Source: Flavobacteriales bacterium UBA1531
GTDB taxonomy: Bacteria; Bacteroidota; Bacteroidia; Flavobacteriales_D; Sanyastnellaceae
Length of the DNA stretch: 21,780 nt
Assembly: GCA_002323795.1 (NCBI GenBank)
Contig: DCPZ01000078.1
Coordinates: 1 to 21,780, forward strand
Direction: 5' to 3'
A program made the translations under genes and the position numbers. The notes under the pieces were generated by a model. It did not search any database. It worked only from the letters and a program-made list of their open reading frames with translations, and had not been told where the DNA came from. Below, one piece after another: positions 8,064 through 17,028 of this stretch. Each line of letters opens with the position of its first letter. The stretch's first letter is position 1.

Positions 8064-11000
8064 ATGATCCGCTTAAAAATCATATCTATCGCATTGTTGG
8101 GCAGCCTTTTGTTGCCACAAACAATTCACGCGCAATGCGCGTCAGTACTGGGTTCCGATGGCATTGCCACAGAAACTCCATCTTGGTACAACTGCTCGGG
8201 ATCCAACGAGCTTCAAATCGAAACCGCATCGGCGTGGTCCGACTTGGTCATCGATTGGGGTGACGGGACGACCGTGCAACCGATTGGAAGCTTCATCACA
8301 GATGATCTCCCTTTGGTGCACATCTATGATGGAACAGCATCCAATTACATTGTGACGCTGTCTGAGGCCAATGGTTCTTGCACCGTGACCGGTCACTTCA
8401 ATATTGGCATGCCCGAGGGCAATCTGACCAGCAGTGACATTCAAGTTTGCCAAGGTGGATCCATCCAGTTTTCTCAAGAAGCAGATGGTGTCGACTACGC
8501 ATGGAATTTCGGAGCGAACGATCTCTATTTGCCCACTGCTGCCGGTAACGTGAACTTCACGTTTCAAAACGCTGGTGAATTTCAAATACAGAGCGTAATC
8601 TCGCTTCCTGGAATGGAGTCGACTTGCACAGATACCACGAGCATGGTAGTGGAAGTCCTGCCCAATCCGGTCATCGAAACCACCTTCTCTGCCACTGAAG
8701 GTTGTGGCGAGGTGATTGTCGATGCGGAAGTCTCTTCTGCCAGCGCTTTCAATTACGTCTGGACGTACAACACCGACCAACCCATGTTCACAGGCGGAAC
8801 AACGTTGGAATCGGTTACTTTCGATTCCGTTGGAAACCACCCCATATCATTGACAGTAACCGGATGGAATGGATGCCAGTCCTCAGATCAAGAAATCATT
8901 ACAGTACACCCGCTACCCAACCCTAGCTTTGGATTTGATGCGGTATGCGAAGGTCAACCGACCCATTTCGATGACCAGTCAACAACTCACTGGAGCACAG
9001 ATATCACAGGATGGCATTGGACATTCGGCGATGGCAACGAAAGTTTTGAGTCAAACCCTACAAATGATTACACATTTACAGGCGATTACAATGTATCGTT
9101 GATTGTGACGACTCCAGAATGTTCGGCGTCTAGCTCACAGCTGGTTTCTGTTCACCCCAACCCCACTGTTGATATTGTTTCATCCACTCAAACAGGATGC
9201 TCTCCCTTGGAGGTTGACTTAACGGCCAATGGCATATTCGCGAATGAGTTTGCCTGGACACTCGGATCCGAAACAGCGTCAGGTGACGAAATCACCCACG
9301 TTCTCACGACTGCTGTGGATGAAGATCCTGCACATGAACTCTCGGTGACGGTAACTTCCAACCAAGGCTGCACTGGAACTGAGTCAATCATCATCGAAGC
9401 ATTGCCTTCTGCACAGGCCGATTTTACAATCGCGGCAGATGCGGGATGTGCTCCTTTTACCCCAGTCATAACAAACGCCTCATCGGGTGCAACTGATTTT
9501 GAATGGTGGTTGAATGGAGCTTTGACATCTGCTTCAAACGATTGGAACACTGCACTGGGAAACAATGGCGAATTCATCTCGAATGAAACCATTGAACTTG
9601 TTGCACTCGCTGACAACGGATGTCACGATTCTACAATGCAAACAGTGCAAGTATACCCACAACCTGATTTTAGTTTCGCTTTGCCAACGGATTCGGTTTG
9701 CTCTCCATTGGAATTCACTTTGCCTTTGGTGAATGGATCCGTGTCGCATGAATGGAATTTGGGCAACGGCACAACTTCCACAGAAGAAACACCTCATGTT
9801 TTTTACCAAAATACGGGTTCAGGCTTGATGGGCACTTCCATCACTTTTGCAGGCATATCTCCATTTGGCTGCACTGACATGCATACCGAAACAGTTTACA
9901 TCCGACCACAACCTGTGGCTTCGTTCACTTCGGATGAAGTGGATGGGTGTGAGCCTTTGGCTGCAAATTTTGAAAATACGACCACCAATGCTGATAGCTA
10001 CATTTGGGATTTTGACAATGGCATCACAGACGATGGTGAAACAGCCTCTTATGCATTCTCAACCTCTGGCGAGGTAGAAACATTCACGGTAACGTTGACC
10101 GCCACCGATGATCTCGGATGTTCAGATGTTGCAAGTCAGACAGTGACTGTTTACCCAGCGGCTGACTTCACATTGGATTTGAGTTCGGCTCCAACATGCG
10201 CTCCGGTAGAGTTGACATTGCCTTCTTTTGAAGGTCTTTACAACTTCGATTGGAACTTTGGTGATGGCACAACATCCATTGAGAATGGTCCAAGCCACAC
10301 GTGGGATAACAATACCGATAACACATCAGCATACATCATCACGCTGGAAGCAGAGACAGAATACGGTTGTGGCGGAATGGCCGTTGCTTTATTACAAGTG
10401 AATCCTTCGCCTTCTGCGACCTTCTCAGCAGACATCGACGCAGGTTGCGAGCCTCTGTCTGTCAACTTCCTCAGTGAAACATCGTTGGCGCAATCATTCA
10501 TCTGGGATTTCGGAAATGGTGAAACTGCTGCAACTGAAAATGCAGCGCAAGAATTTGCAGCGAATGATGGGACAAACACAACGTTCGACGTAACCTTGAC
10601 GGTCACACATGCATTAGGCTGCACAGACACAGCATCGGAAACAATAACGGTATTTCCATCTGCAATGGTCGACCTCGCTTTGCCGATTGACTCAGCCTGC
10701 TCTCCTTTGACCTTGACCATGCCCGAATTTGGCGGCGTTGAAAACATCACATGGAACTTTGGCGATGGAAGCACTTCAAACGAAGCCGCTCCTTCACACA
10801 CCTGGGAAAATAACACGGGTGAGTTGATGACGTCAACGGTGACATTCTCAGCGCAAACGCCTAACGGTTGCGCTGGTAGCGCGACTACTGAAGTATTCAT
10901 CAAGCCACAACCTGTGGCAGAATTCAGCACAGATTTTGACAACGGATGCGAACCTCTGGTGAGCCAATTTGGAAACAACAGCTCGAATGCTGATGCATTC

Positions 11001-14000
11001 GATTGGAATTTCGGAAACGGGGACTCTTCCAATGACCAAAATCCGAGCATGGTATTCTTGGCGGGAAGCGGTACTGAAACGTTCACCGTAACCCTCACAG
11101 CAACAGACGAACTCGGATGCTTCGACACAGCAACCCAAGACGTAACAGTTCACCCAAGTGCAGATTTCACCTTGGATCTCGGCAACGACTCAGTTTGCTC
11201 ACCTTTGAGCATCGATCTTCCGGCAATTGACAATGCACAAAACATCACATGGAACTTTGGCGATGGAAGCACTTCAAACGAAGCCGCTCCTTCACACACC
11301 TGGGAAAATAACACGAGTGAGTTGATGACGTCAACGGTGACATTCTCAGCGCAAACGCCCAACGGTTGCGCTGGCAGCGCGACTACTGAAGTATTCATCA
11401 AGCCACAACCTGTGGCAGAATTCAGCGCATCAGAAACAAGCGGATGCGAGCCACTCGTGACCACATTTGCAAATAACAGCACCAACGGCGACTCGTACAT
11501 CTGGAACTTCGGAGAAAGCTTGCTTCCTGGTGAGTTCAATATGGCTCCTTCTGTGGTTCACGAATTCAACGCCATCAGCGACGACGCGATCACGTACAGT
11601 GTGACACTTTTGGCCATTGACGCCTTGGGATGCACTGACCAACGCACACTCGATATTGAAGTATTGCCTTCTCCAGAATTTGACTTGGTGTTGGGCACAA
11701 CAGAAGCTTGCTCTCCATTGGTTTTGACCATGCCTGAAATGAACGCATCAAACACTGGGTTCTGGTCGTTTGGTGACGGGACTTTTTCCAACGAGAATAC
11801 GCCGGTCCACAGCTGGAGTAACAACAGCATGGAGCTCGCATCGTTCTCTATTGAATTTCAAGGAGCCAACACATTTGGATGCTCAGGAAATGCAAGTGCT
11901 AATGTGGATGTAAAACCTCAGCCAATTGCTGCTTTCACAAGCGCTGATTCAGAGGGTTGTGCTCCGTTTGATGCTTCCATCACTAATTTGAGTGAGCGAG
12001 CGGATAGCTATGCGTTCAACTTTGACGACGGCATGAGTGAATCCACCAACGATTTGGGTCAAATCTTGCACACGTTTACCGGAGCCGATACCGTTGTGAC
12101 CTATGCCGTGAGCCTCACAGCAACGCATGATTTAGGTTGCAGCGATGTTCACGAAGAAGTCATTACAGTATTCCCAGGCGCTACGGCCTCATGGATCGGG
12201 ACAACAGAAGGATGCGCACCTTTCAATGCATCCTTGCTTTTAGATGCAACGGCAACGACTAACGCCATTTGGCACTTGAACGGTGAAATCTTCACCGGCG
12301 ATTCACTGAATGCAACTTTGGCCGGTGCAACCGGCACAAGTGCAGAGCATACCATTGGTCTGGAAGTGACTTCTGAATTTGGCTGCGTGGATTCAACTGA
12401 TATTGAGGTCACAGTTCACCCTGTTCCAGCCTTGAGCCTTTCCACTTCAACATCTGCTTCATGCTCTGATGAAATGTGGTTGATTTTCAATGACACGCAA
12501 TTTGCAGACAGCAGTGCGATCACATTCAGCGACGGTTCTGAGCTCATTAACCCAACGGATAGCATTGTCATGAACATGGTCAATGACAATCCGAACGATA
12601 TGATTGTTGAAATGACGCTCACAGCTTTCACCAACTTCGGTTGCTCTGCTGCTTCAGGACTGGCCCACATCGTGCACCCAAATGTGACTGCAGATTTTAC
12701 ATCACCTGAAGCCGCATGTACTCCTTTAACAGTTGACTTCATCAATAATTCTGTGAATGCCTCTGGTACGATTGCATGGTCTTTCGGTGACAATTCTACC
12801 TCCAACGAGAGCAATCCTGTGCACGTGTTCAGCACGGAGTCTGTGGATGACACAACATTCACGGTTTCGCTTCTCGCAACCAATACAGCCGGTTGTGCTG
12901 ATAGCACTTCAGCTGAGATCATCGTATTCGGACGACCTTTCGCAGAAATCACTTTGGACAGCTTAGAAGGATGCTACCCCGTGGACGTCACCTTCGCAAA
13001 TAACAGTGTTGGTCACACTTCCGTCTCCTGGAACTACGGAAATGGTGAATTCGGAGTGGTCAGCGATTCGTTGCACACGAAAACTTTCTTCAATCCAACG
13101 GAGAATATGATCACGTACACCACTGTGATTGATATCATGAATGAACACAACTGCGAAGCTTCGGCAAGTGTAGATTTCGATGTTGCTCCATTCTTGAATG
13201 CTCAGTTTGATATGATTGCACAGGGATGCTCTCCCGTCGATGGCCAATTGATCAACCAGTCAGAAGGGGCTGCATCATTCATCTGGAACTTCAATGACGG
13301 CTCTGCACCATCCAATGAAATCAACCCTTCACATGTCTTTGTAAATAATACGAACGAGGACCAAACCTTCGAGGTGGAATTGATTGCATTGAGCGCATAC
13401 GGTTGTGCAGACACCATTGCTGTTGGTCTTGAGGTCTATCCCATGCCTGAAGCAGAATTCAGTGTAACCCCTGCAGTCCAGACGTACCCAAATACGACTG
13501 TTGGCATCAACAACAACAGTTTGGCTTCGACCAGCGCCATTCAATACTGGAGTTTTGGTGACGGCGATGAAGTGGTCACTGACCAACCGATTTTCCATAC
13601 GTTTGATTCTTGGGGGACGTACAACATCACCCTTTTGGTCGACAACGGAATTTGTGCCGATGCACACACAGAGCAAATCAACATCTTGTCTCCGAATCCG
13701 GTAGCTAGTTTTGTGGGTGGAGGAAGCGGATGCGCACCCTTGATGGTGGCGTTCGAAAACAACTCAAACCACGGCGCTGGTTACGTTTGGAACTTCGATG
13801 ATGATCACATGACATCAGAAGAATCTCCGATTCATGTATTCACACGACCCGGAATTTATAATGTTTCCTTAACCGTCATTGGTTATGAAGGACAGGAAGA
13901 GCACGTGATTCACTACGGTGCAGTTGAAGTCTTCCCATCGGCAACTGCTGCCTTTGTAAATAGCCCGACCGAAGTCATCATTCCTGACCAGCCTGTCGAG

Positions 14001-14501
14001 TTTGTGAACTTGTCGGATGACGAAGCCCTTGAGTTCTTGTGGAACTTTGGTGATGGTCAAGTGAGCACAGAATCAGATCCGATTCACCTCTACACAGAGC
14101 CTGGGGTCTACGACGTAACCTTGACTGCCAACAATGCGTTCAACTGTCCAACATCTTACACGTTGGAGCACGCTGTAGAAGCCACCACCGGAGGATTCAT
14201 GGAATTCCCAACTGCTTTCACACCCATCAATGGTGGTGGAACCGGCGGGAGCTATGACCCGGCCGCGTTGGACAACGATGTATTCCACCCTTACCACACT
14301 GGAATTGTTGAGTACGAGCTCATCATTTTCAACAAATGGGGAGAGTTGATCTTCCGCTCCACCGATGTCTATATCGGTTGGGATGGATACTTCGAAGGAA
14401 TTTTGGCCCGACAAGACGTATATGCTTGGAAAGCCACCGCCCAGTTTAGCAATGGTCACCGCGTAACCAAAGCAGGTGATGTAACCCTGATCGTTCAGTA
14501 A
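8064..14501 (+). CDS. Giant PKD-repeat surface protein with T9SS type B (gliding-motility) sorting domain
   Basis: At 2145 residues it starts with a signal peptide (KIISIALLGSLLL core, cut near residue 23). By eye I count about 23 tandem PKD-like modules of about 80-85 residues between roughly residues 118 and 2040, many carrying the hallmark W-(N/D)-FG(D/N)G and a closing strand such as TVTLTATD. Most modules contain one cysteine near the start (GC-x-PL) and one near the end (GC), suggesting one disulfide each. Residues from about 2046 form the type B C-terminal domain, with FPTAFTP, IFNKWGELIF, GWDG and the final beta-strand, which directs export through T9SS. SprB-type adhesins of gliding Bacteroidota share this architecture, so an adhesive cell-surface role is likely; ligand unknown. 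A PorP/SprF-family gene follows after 11 bases, the usual pairing for type B cargo. The array contains a near-identical internal duplication, described separately. Long antisense frames under the repeats are not genes. Confidence 0.93.
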   Translation: MIRLKIISIALLGSLLLPQTIHAQCASVLGSDGIATETPSWYNCSGSNELQIETASAWSDLVIDWGDGTTVQPIGSFITDDLPLVHIYDGTASNYIVTLSEANGSCTVTGHFNIGMPEGNLTSSDIQVCQGGSIQFSQEADGVDYAWNFGANDLYLPTAAGNVNFTFQNAGEFQIQSVISLPGMESTCTDTTSMVVEVLPNPVIETTFSATEGCGEVIVDAEVSSASAFNYVWTYNTDQPMFTGGTTLESVTFDSVGNHPISLTVTGWNGCQSSDQEIITVHPLPNPSFGFDAVCEGQPTHFDDQSTTHWSTDITGWHWTFGDGNESFESNPTNDYTFTGDYNVSLIVTTPECSASSSQLVSVHPNPTVDIVSSTQTGCSPLEVDLTANGIFANEFAWTLGSETASGDEITHVLTTAVDEDPAHELSVTVTSNQGCTGTESIIIEALPSAQADFTIAADAGCAPFTPVITNASSGATDFEWWLNGALTSASNDWNTALGNNGEFISNETIELVALADNGCHDSTMQTVQVYPQPDFSFALPTDSVCSPLEFTLPLVNGSVSHEWNLGNGTTSTEETPHVFYQNTGSGLMGTSITFAGISPFGCTDMHTETVYIRPQPVASFTSDEVDGCEPLAANFENTTTNADSYIWDFDNGITDDGETASYAFSTSGEVETFTVTLTATDDLGCSDVASQTVTVYPAADFTLDLSSAPTCAPVELTLPSFEGLYNFDWNFGDGTTSIENGPSHTWDNNTDNTSAYIITLEAETEYGCGGMAVALLQVNPSPSATFSADIDAGCEPLSVNFLSETSLAQSFIWDFGNGETAATENAAQEFAANDGTNTTFDVTLTVTHALGCTDTASETITVFPSAMVDLALPIDSACSPLTLTMPEFGGVENITWNFGDGSTSNEAAPSHTWENNTGELMTSTVTFSAQTPNGCAGSATTEVFIKPQPVAEFSTDFDNGCEPLVSQFGNNSSNADAFDWNFGNGDSSNDQNPSMVFLAGSGTETFTVTLTATDELGCFDTATQDVTVHPSADFTLDLGNDSVCSPLSIDLPAIDNAQNITWNFGDGSTSNEAAPSHTWENNTSELMTSTVTFSAQTPNGCAGSATTEVFIKPQPVAEFSASETSGCEPLVTTFANNSTNGDSYIWNFGESLLPGEFNMAPSVVHEFNAISDDAITYSVTLLAIDALGCTDQRTLDIEVLPSPEFDLVLGTTEACSPLVLTMPEMNASNTGFWSFGDGTFSNENTPVHSWSNNSMELASFSIEFQGANTFGCSGNASANVDVKPQPIAAFTSADSEGCAPFDASITNLSERADSYAFNFDDGMSESTNDLGQILHTFTGADTVVTYAVSLTATHDLGCSDVHEEVITVFPGATASWIGTTEGCAPFNASLLLDATATTNAIWHLNGEIFTGDSLNATLAGATGTSAEHTIGLEVTSEFGCVDSTDIEVTVHPVPALSLSTSTSASCSDEMWLIFNDTQFADSSAITFSDGSELINPTDSIVMNMVNDNPNDMIVEMTLTAFTNFGCSAASGLAHIVHPNVTADFTSPEAACTPLTVDFINNSVNASGTIAWSFGDNSTSNESNPVHVFSTESVDDTTFTVSLLATNTAGCADSTSAEIIVFGRPFAEITLDSLEGCYPVDVTFANNSVGHTSVSWNYGNGEFGVVSDSLHTKTFFNPTENMITYTTVIDIMNEHNCEASASVDFDVAPFLNAQFDMIAQGCSPVDGQLINQSEGAASFIWNFNDGSAPSNEINPSHVFVNNTNEDQTFEVELIALSAYGCADTIAVGLEVYPMPEAEFSVTPAVQTYPNTTVGINNNSLASTSAIQYWSFGDGDEVVTDQPIFHTFDSWGTYNITLLVDNGICADAHTEQINILSPNPVASFVGGGSGCAPLMVAFENNSNHGAGYVWNFDDDHMTSEESPIHVFTRPGIYNVSLTVIGYEGQEEHVIHYGAVEVFPSATAAFVNSPTEVIIPDQPVEFVNLSDDEALEFLWNFGDGQVSTESDPIHLYTEPGVYDVTLTANNAFNCPTSYTLEHAVEATTGGFMEFPTAFTPINGGGTGGSYDPAALDNDVFHPYHTGIVEYELIIFNKWGELIFRSTDVYIGWDGYFEGILARQDVYAWKATAQFSNGHRVTKAGDVTLIVQ
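10741..10928 (+). repeat. Near-identical direct repeat, copy 1
   Basis: This 188-base segment recurs exactly 498 bases (166 codons) downstream at 11239-11426 with three single-base differences; only one changes the protein (NNTGEL against NNTSEL). It covers the core of one PKD module through the following QPVAEFS linker. Confidence 0.95.
11239..11426 (+). repeat. Near-identical direct repeat, copy 2
   Basis: Second copy of the segment at 10741-10928. Sequence on both sides of the copies is clearly diverged, so the identity has sharp edges, as expected from gene conversion or a recent unequal exchange inside the array. Confidence 0.95.
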
Positions 14502-14542
14502 TAAATCGAACCATGACATTTCAATTGATATACCCTCGCGCC

Positions 14543-15547
14543 ATGAAAGCGTTCAACATCATTGGTCTATTGACCTTCACCTTATGGGCACAGGACTCAT
14601 TGGCTCAGGATTTGCGTTTCACGCAGTCCAATGCCATCCCGACGATTGTCAACCCGGCATTTGCAGGTTCTTCTGACGATGCACGTGTATCCAGCGTATA
14701 CCGCAACCAATGGGCATCCATGCCCGGGTCTTATGTCGCTATGCACGTTGCACATGACTGGTACAATCGCAACCTGAACAGTGGCTTCGGCATCTTGTTC
14801 AGCAATGAAGAAGCAGGTGCAGGCGGATTGAGCACGACACGAATTGCGGGGCAATTCGCCTATGAAGTACCACTCGGAAACGGATGGCGGCTCCGCCCCG
14901 CTTTGCAAGCTGGTCTGGCTTCTCGATCCATCGAAATGCAGGAATTGACCTTTGGTGATCAGTTGATCCGAGGGCCGCAGGTATCGACCATCGAGGACCG
15001 ACCAAGCGTCGCACAGCAATACTTTGATTTCGCTGCAGGCATGCTTGTGACAGGCCAGTACACATGGTTGGGCTTTTCATTTGATCACTTGAACAATCCG
15101 AACGAAAGTTTGAACCCGATGTTCATCGATCCAATGGATGTAAAAGCTTCAGTACATGGTGGATTCCGAATGCCATTGATTGATTACTTGCACAACAAAA
15201 ACCATGGGGACTTAGTCTTCGCGTTCAATTACATGGCACAAGGTGCCTTCGATCAAATGGACTTGGGTTTATATTATGATACGAAACCATTGAGTTTTGG
15301 ATTGTGGTACCAAGGACTGCCATTTGGACACACCATCGAGGGTGGAGCCGACATCGATGCCGTAAGCGTAATCCTCGGATATGGGCAGGACAACTGGAAA
15401 GTTGGATATAGCTACGACATGACCTTGAGCACATTGGGCTTGGCCACGACTGGTGGAAGCCACGAAATTGTATTGAGTTATAACTGGCGAACGCAACAGC
15501 GCAGTCGAGCAAAATCACCGCGCTACTTGCCTTGCCCCGTTTTCTGA
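14543..15547 (+). CDS. PorP/SprF-family type IX secretion outer-membrane protein
   Basis: At 334 residues from the chosen start, it has a signal peptide with a likely cut after SLA (residue 21), then DLRFTQ and NPAFAGSS, the N-terminal signature of PorP/SprF proteins, followed by YRNQW. The body is rich in alternating hydrophobic and glycine-aromatic strands typical of an outer-membrane beta-barrel, and the protein ends in phenylalanine. The ATG at 14543 begins a normal signal peptide; an in-frame ATG at 14513, 11 bases after the PKD stop, would add ten residues and cannot be excluded. PorP/SprF proteins sit beside type B T9SS cargo and are needed for its export or surface attachment, as SprF is for SprB in Flavobacterium johnsoniae. 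The partner here is almost certainly the giant PKD protein just upstream. Confidence 0.92.
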   Translation: MKAFNIIGLLTFTLWAQDSLAQDLRFTQSNAIPTIVNPAFAGSSDDARVSSVYRNQWASMPGSYVAMHVAHDWYNRNLNSGFGILFSNEEAGAGGLSTTRIAGQFAYEVPLGNGWRLRPALQAGLASRSIEMQELTFGDQLIRGPQVSTIEDRPSVAQQYFDFAAGMLVTGQYTWLGFSFDHLNNPNESLNPMFIDPMDVKASVHGGFRMPLIDYLHNKNHGDLVFAFNYMAQGAFDQMDLGLYYDTKPLSFGLWYQGLPFGHTIEGGADIDAVSVILGYGQDNWKVGYSYDMTLSTLGLATTGGSHEIVLSYNWRTQQRSRAKSPRYLPCPVF

Positions 15548-15573
15548 TAGTTAAGCGGATCAGAATTCACAAC

Positions 15574-15624
15574 GCAAGCCCGGTTGTTTCAATTGATCTC
15601 ATCAATTGAAGCTGCTGGGCTTGC
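15574..15624. terminator. Bidirectional hairpin terminator between convergent genes
   Basis: GCAAGCCC at 15574-15581 pairs with GGGCTTGC at 15617-15624. The inner arms TTCAATTGAT and ATCAATTGAA pair perfectly around a CTC loop, with G-U pairs and one mismatch between the two blocks. It lies in the 83-base gap between the stops of the PorP/SprF gene (plus) and murB (minus). On the plus strand TCCTTTTC follows; the minus side has no clear T-run. Confidence 0.75.
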
Positions 15625-15630
15625 TCCTTT

Positions 15631-16968
15631 TCATGAAACTCGAATCTGATTGACTTCTGGTTGCAGCTCAACACCGAATTGAGCCCTCACGTCATCAATG
15701 ATGTCAGTGGCCAATCTCCAAATTTCGTGACCTGTTGCCTTCCCATAATTGACAAGTACTAGGGCCTGTTTATCATGAACTCCGCAGTGCCCACGTCGTT
15801 TCCCTTTCCAACCCGCTTGCTCAATCAACCAACCCGCAGCCAACTTGAAAGAGCCCCCTTCCAGCGGGTAGTGAATCACGTTTGGATGGTTGGACAAAAC
15901 CTCCTGAAATGCCTTCGGGTCAAGGATGGGATTTTTAAAAAAACTCCCCGCATTTCCCAGCTTGGCCGGATCTGGCAATTTGGACCTGCGGATGCGCATC
16001 ACCGCTTCCGAGACATCTCTGTGCGTGATCTCCTGAGGCGGAAGGTGCTGAAGTTCAGATTGAATCGCACCATAATCCATATGCAACGGGGCGTTTCGTT
16101 CCAATCCAAAAGCGACCCGAACGATGACCCATAAATTTTTCTCCTTTTGCTTGAAGATACTTTCTCGGTAGCCAAATTCACAAGCTGCGTGATCGAATCG
16201 ATGCAGTTCACCTGTCTTTCGATTCACTGCTTCGAGCCACAAAAAACGATCCTTGACCTCCACACCGTAGGCTCCAATGTTTTGCATGGGCGACGCACCC
16301 ACAGATCCCGGAATCAGAGCGAGGTTTTCCAAGCCATTCCAACCTTTCTCAACGGCATGTAAAACCAAATCGTGCCATGATTCTCCGGCGCCGACCACAA
16401 CCTCAAGGCAATTGCCGTCGTCATTGAGCACTTCCATGCCTTTGATGCCCTGTTGAAGCGTCATTCCCTCCCAATCCGAATGCAAGAGCACATTGGATCC
16501 TCCGCCTAAAATTAAAAGCTCCCAACTGCTCTGCTCAGCAGCCATCAATGCCTGACGAACCTCTTCGTCCGATCGGACCAAAGTGTGATGACGCGTGAAG
16601 GATGACACTCCAAATGTGGTCAAAGGTTTCAATTGAACATTTGATTCCAAAGTCAGCGTTTCAATGCCTGCTGCGCTGAAACGGCCGAGTTTCGAGGAAG
16701 ATTCTCGCACCGTCCTCGCATGGACTCGTTCAAAAAAAACTTCCTTGGAAATTGCCTTGGATTGAGCGGCCTCCTCGCGCAACTCTTGCAACCACACAAA
16801 TCGTGGATAATCGGATGCAAAATGAGCATGCACGAGCCATTCCGTCGAACCCAACGGTTGGAATTCAACGGCATGACGCGGCCCTTCAATTGCATAGAGG
16901 GAGTCCGTCCCCTCGAGCATCCGGAATTGAGGATATTCCATCATCATTTTGCACCAGCAAGTTCGCAT
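15631..16968 (-). CDS. murB: UDP-N-acetylenolpyruvoylglucosamine reductase MurB with an extra N-terminal domain
   Basis: From about residue 102 on, this is an E. coli-type MurB, which uses FAD and NADPH to reduce UDP-GlcNAc-enolpyruvate to UDP-MurNAc in peptidoglycan synthesis. Visible motifs are LKPLTTFGV, the FAD site LILGGGSNVLL, GLENLALIPG, QNIGAYGVE, GYRESIFK (Y267, R268), the catalytic serine S342 in NAGSFFKNP and the catalytic glutamate E438 in QPEV. Ahead of it lie about 100 residues that MurB does not need, beginning MEYPQFRML and containing GSTEWLVHAHF. I recall similar small stand-alone proteins in Flavobacteria, but not with certainty. The two parts share one open frame without a stop. 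The long start is at 16968; ATGs at codons 8-10 (16947-16941) are likelier because conserved-looking sequence begins at MEYPQ. MurB might also start internally, for example at TTG 16650. Residue numbers count from 16968. Confidence 0.93.
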   Translation of the reverse strand: MRTCWCKMMMEYPQFRMLEGTDSLYAIEGPRHAVEFQPLGSTEWLVHAHFASDYPRFVWLQELREEAAQSKAISKEVFFERVHARTVRESSSKLGRFSAAGIETLTLESNVQLKPLTTFGVSSFTRHHTLVRSDEEVRQALMAAEQSSWELLILGGGSNVLLHSDWEGMTLQQGIKGMEVLNDDGNCLEVVVGAGESWHDLVLHAVEKGWNGLENLALIPGSVGASPMQNIGAYGVEVKDRFLWLEAVNRKTGELHRFDHAACEFGYRESIFKQKEKNLWVIVRVAFGLERNAPLHMDYGAIQSELQHLPPQEITHRDVSEAVMRIRRSKLPDPAKLGNAGSFFKNPILDPKAFQEVLSNHPNVIHYPLEGGSFKLAAGWLIEQAGWKGKRRGHCGVHDKQALVLVNYGKATGHEIWRLATDIIDDVRAQFGVELQPEVNQIRVS

Positions 16969-17002
16969 TTAACTAGGAAACAAACGCGAGCAATTGGCGT
17001 TG

Positions 17003-17010
17003 TATTTTTG
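17003..17010 (+). promoter_or_regulatory. Candidate -7 promoter element for the TPR-AddB-flippase operon
   Basis: TATTTTTG is identical to the element before the mbnP-like gene and ends 18 bases before the ATG at 17029. It lies in the divergent gap between murB and the TPR gene. No TTG is seen at the normal -33 spacing. Confidence 0.45.
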
Positions 17011-17028
17011 AACAAGCACTTTTCACTT

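Larger units (their letters stand above)
9660..12176 (+). repeat. Two-module super-repeat within the PKD array (about five copies)
   Basis: Residues from about 533 to 1371 alternate two module types. Type A opens with a D/S-x-x-CSPL form and contains WNFGDGTTS-like and HTW or HVF segments. Type B opens with QPVA-(E/S)F and GCEPL and contains WDFGNG and FTVTLTATD. The A+B unit repeats about every 166-168 residues, five times. Modules before and after this stretch do not alternate so clearly. Confidence 0.7.

Noticed and set aside
8142..8840. A 232-codon antisense open frame under the start of the PKD gene.
   Set aside because: It lies wholly inside a well-supported coding region, has no recognisable domain and no promoter or start context of its own.
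10238..11539. Two antisense open frames (10238-11128 and 11150-11539) that share long near-identical stretches, resembling a duplicated gene family.
   Set aside because: Their similarity is a by-product of the 188-base repeat in the PKD gene on the other strand; composition is low-complexity Ser/Val/Pro and no family is recognised.
16658..16666. CATTGAAAC on the minus strand at the join between the extra domain and MurB, like the two coupling junctions elsewhere.
   Set aside because: In the frame where TTG would be a start, a stop follows at once (TTG AAA CGC TGA), so it cannot start MurB; here it is read in frame as Ile-Glu-Thr.
16720..17028. A 103-codon N-terminal extension of the TPR protein.
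   Set aside because: It is antisense to murB, and a promoter element lies between it and the ATG at 17029.
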